Assembly: GCA_944371785.1 (NCBI GenBank)
Contig: CALVXZ010000007.1
Span: 1-34,370 of the forward strand
Origin: an uncultured Clostridia bacterium
GTDB lineage: Bacteria; Bacillota; Clostridia; Christensenellales; DTU072
DNA length: 34,370 bases
Reading direction: 5' to 3'
Position 1 is the first letter of the stretch. Each line of letters opens with the position of its first letter. Below the pieces are notes generated by a model. That model saw only the letters and a list, made by a program, of their open reading frames with translations. It made no database searches and was not told the origin of the DNA. Both the position numbers and the translations under genes were made by a program. Below, in pieces: positions 26,543 to 32,938 of this stretch.

Positions 26543-28045
26543 TTATTCTGTTTTGGCGACTGCGGCGTCGGCTATGCGGTTTTCACCGGTGCCGCCGACT
26601 ATTTCCGGCGTAAACGATTCGGTCACGTTCAAATATTCGACGTTGCCGCATATCGCCCCGGCGATCCCTCCGCCGTAAACTGCGCCGTCGACGTTCAAAG
26701 TCATCTTTCCGACCGATCTTAACCCGTTTATACGCATCGCGACGTTCAGATCCGAATAAGCTTCGCCGACTATCCCGCCTGCCTCCGCCGGCGCAGACGA
26801 AGTTACCGAAATCACGCCGCGGAATTCCGCGTTGGTCATTCCGAACGTGTCCGCACGCCCGAATATTCCGCCGACTTTTACGAAAAAGGCATTGGAAGCG
26901 TCGGCCACGTTCAGTTCGATCTCTCCGTAGAAATACAGCCTGTTGGCGCTTTCCAATTCGTGCCCTGCGGCGATCGCCGCGCCGTAATCCTTTTCGTGCA
27001 TTCCGCCGATGCCGCCGGCATTCAGCGCAGACATCGACGGAGCGGAACCGTTAAAGGCGATCTTTCCGTAAGTCCTCAGATTTTCGGCTCCCGTATTCAG
27101 CGCCATCCCGTAAATTCCGCCCAGATAAACCGCGCCGGAACCGGATACCGTGATATTCAGATCCGATTCGCATTGCCTGAACAGGTATACCGGAGCATTC
27201 AGGTTGCTTCTGGCTGCGGCTTCGGCAAAGCCTACGATACCGCCGATCCTGACGTTTACGTTCCTGGACGGAGTCTGATAATTCACCGTCAGTTTCCCCG
27301 TAACATAGCATTCCGAAAAATCGGTCGCGTAAGCGTAAGAAGAAAGTACTCCGATATTCAAACCGTCCTCCGGAATTTCCGTCGCCGTATAAACGAATTC
27401 GCTGTCCGCCGACAGTTCCAGTCCCCTTATTTCCGCGCCGTCCATAGAGGCGAACAATCCGCCTTTCGGCAATTTACCGCTTAGGATCCGGTGGTTGCCG
27501 AACAGCTTTCCCGAAAATCCGGATATCTGACGGGTGAGGACGGAAACGTCTATATCCGAAGTGATTATATATGTGCCGGTGCCGTTGGCGATGTTGCCGA
27601 GCGCCGTGCCGTCATCCACCTCTATCGCGTCGGCGGAAACTACTTCCACGCTGATTTTTGCTATCTCCAGCCCCTTGTAGCTGTATGAAAATTCGGCTAC
27701 GGAGCCCACCGCGGCGTTATCGGTAGTCACTTTATAGTCGCCCGAAACGCTGATTTCGGGAACCTCTTTCAACGTTTTGAATTCGATCTCCTCTGCCGGC
27801 AGACCTTCTGCGAACCCGACGTTCAATCCGATGCCCTCGGCGTCGTCGGGCTTTAAGGCGTAATAGTATTCCTTCCTCTTCAAAGTGAGCTTTTCGTCGT
27901 CGCTGTCACGCGTAAAAACTATCGCAAGCGTTACCGCGGCGGCAATCAGCACCAACGCCGTAACGACGGCGACTATCCACACGATCCTCTGCCGTTTGGT
28001 AAGTCCTTTGAAGTATGCTTTTACGCCGGAAGTTTTTTTGTCCAT
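26543..28045 (-). CDS. Membrane-anchored GLUG-type beta-helix surface protein
   Basis: The 500-residue protein has a short cytoplasmic Lys/Arg-rich tail, one transmembrane helix at about 21-45 and a large extracellular part, so it is a type II membrane protein with no lipobox or clear cleavage site. After a small beta domain (about 55-140) come repeats built on GGI-x-G: RIGGIVGFAEAAAR, YLGGIYGMALNTG, NAGGIGGMHEKD, KVGGIFGRADTF, EAGGIVGEAYSD and YGGGIAGAICGN. This is the GLUG-like pattern also seen at the start of the giant surface protein. No catalytic motif is evident. It opens the unit with GH2 and DUF6067, so it could bind or present the glycan those enzymes degrade. That link is inferred from position only. 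An AAGGG lies upstream of the ATG. Confidence 0.8.
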   Translation of the reverse strand: MDKKTSGVKAYFKGLTKRQRIVWIVAVVTALVLIAAAVTLAIVFTRDSDDEKLTLKRKEYYYALKPDDAEGIGLNVGFAEGLPAEEIEFKTLKEVPEISVSGDYKVTTDNAAVGSVAEFSYSYKGLEIAKISVEVVSADAIEVDDGTALGNIANGTGTYIITSDIDVSVLTRQISGFSGKLFGNHRILSGKLPKGGLFASMDGAEIRGLELSADSEFVYTATEIPEDGLNIGVLSSYAYATDFSECYVTGKLTVNYQTPSRNVNVRIGGIVGFAEAAARSNLNAPVYLFRQCESDLNITVSGSGAVYLGGIYGMALNTGAENLRTYGKIAFNGSAPSMSALNAGGIGGMHEKDYGAAIAAGHELESANRLYFYGEIELNVADASNAFFVKVGGIFGRADTFGMTNAEFRGVISVTSSAPAEAGGIVGEAYSDLNVAMRINGLRSVGKMTLNVDGAVYGGGIAGAICGNVEYLNVTESFTPEIVGGTGENRIADAAVAKTE

Positions 28046-28083
28046 TCAGCCCTTTTTTCGCAAGCAAATATGTATTCAAGATT

Positions 28084-28112
28084 ATTATAATAAATATATA
28101 ATAAAAAGTCAA
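28084..28112 (-). promoter_or_regulatory. Sigma-A promoter for the surface protein-GH2-DUF6067 unit
   Basis: TTGACT (28112-28107) and TATAAT (28089-28084) are separated by exactly 17 bases, about 40 bases before the ATG. Confidence 0.82.
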
Positions 28113-28179
28113 TTTCAAATTGATTTAAATTGTCGGCGCAATCCGCCGAAAGGCATTTTTCTGTCGGGATCGGGAGAAT

Positions 28180-28204
28180 AAAAAAGCGCCGCAAACAGCG
28201 GCGC
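28180..28204 (-). terminator. Intrinsic terminator after the DUF2804 gene
   Basis: GCGCCGC and GCGGCGC (28186-28192 and 28198-28204) form a perfect 7-bp stem with a 5-base loop. On the minus strand it is followed by six T residues. The 110 bases between it and the stop codon at 28315 show no other feature. Confidence 0.9.
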
Positions 28205-28314
28205 GACAATACGGATCGTTTGTTACGGCAGGAAAGCCGTGCTGTCGGTCAGGCGCAGAAAACGGATAAATTACCGATCCGGAAACCGCCGATACCCCCG
28301 ACGCCGCGTCCCGA

Positions 28315-29346
28315 TCACCATTTATTATGCACTTTTTCCGCAAAGCCAAGCACTTTGTCGAGTTTGATCTCCGTTCCGTCGTCCAATACGCAGGTCCCCG
28401 TGAAATAACCGAAAACCTGATGCGGGATCATACAGAAGAACTTCAGGTCGAACGGTTCGTACCTGTCTATCAAAGGTTCGAAATCCAATCTGACGCGGTT
28501 ATCGGACGAAGTCACCGTCCACGGTTTTGTGAATTCTACGTTTTCGGTGCCGTCGCCGGGGATGTTGAAAGCGACGTCTTCCAGCTTATGCGCCTTTCCG
28601 TCATAGAACAGCATATTTTCGGTGGCTGCCGAAGTGTCTCCGAAACCGTATCCCAGATTGAATCCGAACTTCTTTCCGTCCGCGAGCACGGTCTGCAGAC
28701 TTCCCCAATACCATGTGTTGTCGAAAGTCCACACTCCTCTGCCCCAATCCAAGGTGCCCAGAGAATCGTCCAAAGAATAGGTTTCGGCGCCCAATTTGAA
28801 ATAGCCTTTGGCGGTCATACAATTGATCTTGGCGTTGTAATAAAAATGTTTGTCCTTTTTGAACGGAGTCGCTATGAACATACATTCCTCGGGGCAATCG
28901 GACAACGTGAAGTCAAACGACAATTCCTCGCCGTTATGCCCGAATTTCGGATATTTTCCGAAAATATGCCTTACCCCGGAATCCAGGATACAAACGAATT
29001 CCACGTCGCCGTTAGTTGCGACAACGTCGCCCGCAAGCGTCGATTTCGGCATATGGTAAGCCCCCATCGGAAACAGTTTTATCGAACTTTTCGTAATTTG
29101 CGAAGGGGTTTTGAAATCCATAAAAGTCGCGCTTATGGCTCCCACATACCCCATATCGGCAGCCGTAAGACAGATTGCGTGATTATTGTTGCCCACATAG
29201 TAATAATCCCATTCCTTCAAACGGAATTTGGGGGCTTTGACTTCGTTGCGATCGTATTCCAATAAATATTCGGTGGCGTACCCGGGGTTGGAAAGATTGC
29301 CTTTTCCGTCAAGGAGCTTAGCGCGTTCCGTAATTCGATTTTGCAT
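28315..29346 (-). CDS. DUF2804 family protein
   Basis: The 343-residue protein is recognised as DUF2804 by its length and by the central LGTLDWGRGVWTFDNTWYWGS region, the family's most conserved part, with FGFNLGYGFGD downstream and an N-terminal KLLDGKGNLSNPGYA segment. The family is uncharacterised. The many amphipathic strands and W/Y/G-rich turns suggest a lipocalin-like beta-barrel of the AttH/CrtC type, which would bind or modify a hydrophobic or sugar ligand; this is a structural guess. No signal peptide is seen. It starts eight bases after the FGGY kinase stop codon, with GGAGGG as ribosome site, so the two are one unit. A role in handling the kinase's substrate or product is possible. 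Confidence 0.82.
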   Translation of the reverse strand: MQNRITERAKLLDGKGNLSNPGYATEYLLEYDRNEVKAPKFRLKEWDYYYVGNNNHAICLTAADMGYVGAISATFMDFKTPSQITKSSIKLFPMGAYHMPKSTLAGDVVATNGDVEFVCILDSGVRHIFGKYPKFGHNGEELSFDFTLSDCPEECMFIATPFKKDKHFYYNAKINCMTAKGYFKLGAETYSLDDSLGTLDWGRGVWTFDNTWYWGSLQTVLADGKKFGFNLGYGFGDTSAATENMLFYDGKAHKLEDVAFNIPGDGTENVEFTKPWTVTSSDNRVRLDFEPLIDRYEPFDLKFFCMIPHQVFGYFTGTCVLDDGTEIKLDKVLGFAEKVHNKW

Positions 29347-29354
29347 AAACCCTC

Positions 29355-30944
29355 CTATTTATTCAATATTGCAAAAGCCTTTTTGTTGCATTTATATAGC
29401 GATTTGAATACTTCGAAGTTTCTGTCGTAAACGGGTTTCAATTCGGGTCTGGGCGCAAAGGTTTTGACCGCGGGAATGAATTTTTTCAGGTCGTCCAGGG
29501 ATTCGATAAGCCTCAATCCAACAGCCACCACCGCGGCGGCGCCGACGGCGCCTACGTTTTGCGGCGCTTTGACGGTTTCTATCGTCCTGCCCGTAATGTC
29601 CGCCAACAGTTGGCAGCTGAAATCGGACAGCGCGCCTCCGCCCACGAAACGTATGGTATCGGAAGTCTTTACCTTCTTGTCCTCCGATTCCAACATCCAG
29701 CGTTTATGATAGCAAACGCCCTCCAGAACGGCTCTGATAAGTTCGGTCTTTCCCGTTTCCAGGCTGATATTGAAAAACATTCCTCTGGAAGCCGGGTCTT
29801 CGAACGGGCAGCGGTTGCCGTGCAGCCACGGCGTAAAGATGACTCCGCCCGCTCCGGGAGCCGCCGTATCCGCGACGTCGGTCATATAATCGTACAATGA
29901 AGTGTATTTGGTTTCGAAATCTTCGGTAATATGCTTCTTTTCAAGGTAAATCCCTATTTCGTCCAACGCCAAGTGGTTTTTGACCCATTCAAGGCATTTG
30001 CCGGAAGTTTCCATCTCCGCAAAATAAACGAACTTCCCTTTTTGCGCGCATACGATAGAAGCTATCATCGCGGTGGCGTCCACAATCGATTTGTCCACTA
30101 CCGTACCTACCCATCCCGACGTTCCGGAATAAATATGCGTGTCGCCCAAAGCCGTAGCGCCCGCGCCGACCCCTATCAGGCTGGCGTCGCCGCCTCCGCC
30201 GAAGACCTTGGTACCCTCGGTAAGTCCCAATTCCTTTGCGGCTTCCGCCGTAATACCGCCCACGCAGTCGGTGGAATCTATGATTTCCGGCAGATGATCG
30301 GGATTTACTCCCAACATTTTTACCACAGGCAGAGCCCACTTGCCCGTATGCACGTTCAGCATCAGAGTGCCGAAAGCCGAATCCCCGGTCATCACCATTT
30401 TGCCCGTGCATTTCGCGATCAGAAACTCTTTTACGTCCAACCATTTATAAACGCGTTTGAAAACTTCGGGTTCGTGAGCTTCCACCCATTTGTATTTCCA
30501 TACCGGGTCTTTTACAGAAGCCGCCACCGCGCCGGTGTAATACAATGACTTCAGCAGTTTGAATATATTCGCCCCGGCAATTTTAAATCCGTAGGCGATG
30601 CCTTTTTTGATTTCTTCGACCGCACGTTGATCCATATAGCTCATCGCGCGCCTGACGGGGTTTCCGTCCTTATCAACAAGCACCAGCCCCTGCATCTGCG
30701 AACAGAACGAAATTCCCAGGATCTGTTCCGGCTTTATTCCGGTATCTTTCAAAAGCGTAGCCGTAGTTTCGCACATGGCGTCCCACCATTCCTTCGGATC
30801 CTGTTCGGCTCCGCCGCCGTCCAAAACGTACAATCCGTAACCTTTAGTCACCGAATCGATAAGTTTTATGGTATCGCAGATGTCAAACAAACAGGTTTTT
30901 ATTCCCGTGGTCCCGATATCGTAAGTGATTATGTAATTCGCCAT
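29355..30944 (-). CDS. FGGY-family carbohydrate kinase (xylulokinase-like)
   Basis: The start is set at ATG 30944 (529 residues), where GGAGG lies five bases upstream. The earlier in-frame ATG at 30989 would fall upstream of the expected transcription start. The ATP/sugar kinase fold reads clearly: YDIGTTGIKTCLFD (8-21), AEQDPKEWW (46-54), SFCSQMQG (79-86), GGGGDASLIGVG with the catalytic base D253, IYSGTSGW, and the FVGGGALSDFSCQLLADITGR signature near the C-terminus. The family phosphorylates ketoses and polyols such as xylulose, ribulose or glycerol. The EQDP and QMQG signatures are nearest to xylulokinase, but the substrate cannot be fixed. No isomerase or transporter is adjacent, and the partner gene is DUF2804. 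Confidence 0.9.
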   Translation of the reverse strand: MANYIITYDIGTTGIKTCLFDICDTIKLIDSVTKGYGLYVLDGGGAEQDPKEWWDAMCETTATLLKDTGIKPEQILGISFCSQMQGLVLVDKDGNPVRRAMSYMDQRAVEEIKKGIAYGFKIAGANIFKLLKSLYYTGAVAASVKDPVWKYKWVEAHEPEVFKRVYKWLDVKEFLIAKCTGKMVMTGDSAFGTLMLNVHTGKWALPVVKMLGVNPDHLPEIIDSTDCVGGITAEAAKELGLTEGTKVFGGGGDASLIGVGAGATALGDTHIYSGTSGWVGTVVDKSIVDATAMIASIVCAQKGKFVYFAEMETSGKCLEWVKNHLALDEIGIYLEKKHITEDFETKYTSLYDYMTDVADTAAPGAGGVIFTPWLHGNRCPFEDPASRGMFFNISLETGKTELIRAVLEGVCYHKRWMLESEDKKVKTSDTIRFVGGGALSDFSCQLLADITGRTIETVKAPQNVGAVGAAAVVAVGLRLIESLDDLKKFIPAVKTFAPRPELKPVYDRNFEVFKSLYKCNKKAFAILNK

Positions 30945-30980
30945 AGCTTCCTCCGTAAAAACGCGCTTTATAATAATACG

Positions 30981-31009
30981 ATTATACACCTATATATTAA
31001 ATATTGCAA
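30981..31009 (-). promoter_or_regulatory. Sigma-A promoter for the kinase-DUF2804 unit
   Basis: TTGCAA (31009-31004) and TATAAT (30986-30981) are separated by 17 bases. The predicted start, near 30974, leaves a leader of about 30 bases and excludes the ATG at 30989. Confidence 0.8.
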
Positions 31010-31090
31010 TAAGCACATCGAAAAATGGTTTTTTATCGACGGCCTCAGCCGCGGAAACGATTCGCTGCCATTAGCCTTCACGATTTGCCG

Positions 31091-31123
31091 AAAAAAAAAC
31101 AAACGTCCGCTTTTGCGGACGTT
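31091..31123 (-). terminator. Intrinsic terminator after the PRPP synthetase unit
   Basis: AACGTCCGC and GCGGACGTT (31102-31110 and 31115-31123) form a perfect 9-bp stem with a TTTT/AAAA loop. On the minus strand TTG and nine T residues follow. A T-run on the other side makes it potentially bidirectional. Confidence 0.93.
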
Positions 31124-31156
31124 TTTGTATCCTTGGATACGAAATCAATTTAATTT

Positions 31157-31585
31157 TCAGGCTGACGGCTGCGTTTCCGATTCGTTTACCTTTAACGAAA
31201 GTTCTATGAACGTATGTACCTTTCCGCCCGTTTTCGGATAAATATTGCATTCCGCCTTTACGTTTGCCGAATCGGGTCCGAAAACGATGCTTAATTCAAA
31301 GGGTTCCAGCTCCAATTTGTACTCGGCGAAATATACCGTTGTGCCTTTGCCGGCGGATTTTTTCAGAATGTAAAGTTCGTAGCTTTTGATGTCCAATTTC
31401 TCGTCTACGATGACTTCTTTGTATACCGACACCTTGTCGTCGTTCAGACCTACGACGTGGCGTTCGCCCGCGACGCTGAAACGTATTTCCGCGAATTTAC
31501 CGTAGTAGGCGTATTCGGCGTTCAGGCGTATATACTTTATCGGCGCGTCTACGCCCGGAAGTATGGTTAACGAGGCTTTTTTCAT
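31157..31585 (-). CDS. Small beta-rich protein overlapping the PRPP synthetase gene, function unknown
   Basis: I do not recognise this 142-residue protein. It has no signal peptide, no transmembrane segment and no Cys or His cluster. It is dominated by alternating beta-strand patterns (IKYIRLNAEYAYYG, AEIRFSV, KSYELYILKK, TVYFAEYKLELE, FELSIVFG, FIELSLKV), suggesting a single beta-sandwich or barrel. Its ATG overlaps the stop codon of the PRPP synthetase gene (ATGA), which points to coupled synthesis and perhaps a complex. A terminator follows 34 bases after its stop codon, so the unit is just these two genes. A ligand-binding or regulatory partner of the synthetase is a plausible guess. An unrelated passenger is equally possible. 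Confidence 0.75.
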   Translation of the reverse strand: MKKASLTILPGVDAPIKYIRLNAEYAYYGKFAEIRFSVAGERHVVGLNDDKVSVYKEVIVDEKLDIKSYELYILKKSAGKGTTVYFAEYKLELEPFELSIVFGPDSANVKAECNIYPKTGGKVHTFIELSLKVNESETQPSA

Positions 31586-32736
31586 GCCTTACCGAGCAAT
31601 TCGTGAATGCGGTCGGCGCTGTTCAAAAGCGGTGATACGGACTTATTCTGGTTGCAGGAAGAGATTATATAGCTGATAAATTTCGACAGATCCGCCGATA
31701 TAAACCAGCTCTTGCCCAAAAGCTCCGGAGAATTGTATGTCAGGTTCGTGCTGATAACCGCGGTAAACAAGCCTTCTTCGAACGCTTTGTCGAATTTTTC
31801 GTAACCTTCCGTAAACAAACCGTACGTTGCGGTCAGGAAGATCTTTCCGCAGCCCTTGCCTTTTAATTCACGGCACAGCCTTAAAACCGAATCGCCGGTC
31901 GCTATGATGTCGTCGGCGACCAGGATGTCCTTGCCTTTCACGGAAGTTCCGATGTATTCGTGGGCGACTATGGGGTTTCTTCCGTTGACCACCGTGGTGT
32001 AATCGCGGCGTTTATAGAACATACCGAGGTCTACTCCCAGAATCGAAGCGTAATAGATATTCCTGTTCATTGCGCCTTCGTCGGGGGATACTATCATAAA
32101 GTGCTTGTCGTCCAATTCGAGATTCGGGTATTGCAGCAACAGCGCTTTCATGATTTGGTAAGTCGGGAAGAAGTTGTCGAAACCCATCAGCGGCACGGCG
32201 TTTTGTATACGCGGATCGTGCGCGTCGAAGGTTATTATATCCTTTACGCCCATTGCGTACAGTTCCTGCAGCATCTGCGCGCCGTCCAGGGATTCCCTGG
32301 AGTTTCTGCGGTGCTGTCTGCCTCCGTACAATAAGGGCATAATGACGGTGATTCTTTCGGCTTTGCCGCCAGCGGCGGAAATTATACGTTTCAAATCGGC
32401 ATAATGATCGTCCGGGGACATACAATTCGTTCTGCCGAACATCGGATAAGTGCAATTATAATTGCCGACGTCCACCAAAATATAGATATCGTATCCGCGA
32501 ACTGAATCTTCGATCATACCTTTGGCGTCGCCCGTGGTAAAACGCGGACAATGGTTTTCGATAATAAAAGATTTCTTTTTGAATTTGGGATTTTTATTGC
32601 CGACGTCGCGGTTATACCACTCGACCAGGAAATTATCGATCTTTTTTCCAAGCTCTTCCGCGCCTTTCAGAACGATCAATCCGAGCGGCGCTACCGGAGA
32701 AGCGTCTTCGAAAACTTCCGTAAAAAAAGTAGGCAT
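31582..32736 (-). CDS. prs: Ribose-phosphate pyrophosphokinase (PRPP synthetase), long divergent form
   Basis: The enzyme makes PRPP from ribose-5-P and ATP for nucleotide, His and Trp synthesis. Conserved marks are EDSVRGYDIYI (about 76-86), MPLLYGGRQHRR (133-144), ITFDAHDPRIQ with catalytic H173, VSPDEGAMNRN (216-226), YKRRD with K242 and R244, and the PRPP loop VADDIIATGDS (273-283). It is 384 residues against about 315 for the classical enzyme, with an extra N-terminal region and a Cys-containing insert around 90-105. Two motifs differ from the classical form: the His of SPDHGG is Glu here, and the loop DDIIDTAGT reads DDIIATGDS, resembling purine phosphoribosyltransferases. It has its own promoter and a GGAGG ribosome site. 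Family assignment is firm; allosteric behaviour may differ. Confidence 0.9.
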   Translation of the reverse strand: MPTFFTEVFEDASPVAPLGLIVLKGAEELGKKIDNFLVEWYNRDVGNKNPKFKKKSFIIENHCPRFTTGDAKGMIEDSVRGYDIYILVDVGNYNCTYPMFGRTNCMSPDDHYADLKRIISAAGGKAERITVIMPLLYGGRQHRRNSRESLDGAQMLQELYAMGVKDIITFDAHDPRIQNAVPLMGFDNFFPTYQIMKALLLQYPNLELDDKHFMIVSPDEGAMNRNIYYASILGVDLGMFYKRRDYTTVVNGRNPIVAHEYIGTSVKGKDILVADDIIATGDSVLRLCRELKGKGCGKIFLTATYGLFTEGYEKFDKAFEEGLFTAVISTNLTYNSPELLGKSWFISADLSKFISYIISSCNQNKSVSPLLNSADRIHELLGKA

Positions 32737-32771
32737 TATTCGGTTCCTCCAATGCTCTCTTGTATATTTTT

Positions 32772-32800
32772 ATATTACCATAAGGGCATATAAAATGCAA
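32772..32800 (-). promoter_or_regulatory. Promoter of the PRPP synthetase unit
   Basis: TTGCAT (32800-32795) and TAATAT (32777-32772) are separated by 17 bases, with an extended TG before the -10 box. It lies about 35 bases upstream of the ATG. Confidence 0.72.
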
Positions 32801-32879
32801 CAAACTTATACCTCTCCCGAAAAAGTTTCGTCCGAAGTTTTCGGCGGAAATTTTATCCGAACAGCCTGCGCATCGACTG

Positions 32880-32903
32880 AAAAAGCGCGGATAACTCCGC
32901 GCT
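32880..32903 (-). terminator. Intrinsic terminator after the DUF6273 gene
   Basis: AGCGCGGA and TCCGCGCT (32884-32891 and 32896-32903) form a perfect 8-bp stem with a 4-base loop. On the minus strand a short T-run and then C follow. It lies 35 bases after the stop codon. Confidence 0.87.
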
Positions 32904-32938
32904 TTCCGATATATCGATCTAATATTACCGAATAAGAT

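Noticed and set aside
30945..30989. ATG at 30989 as start of the FGGY kinase
   Set aside because: It lies next to the -10 box, upstream of the expected transcription start. GGAGG supports ATG 30944.
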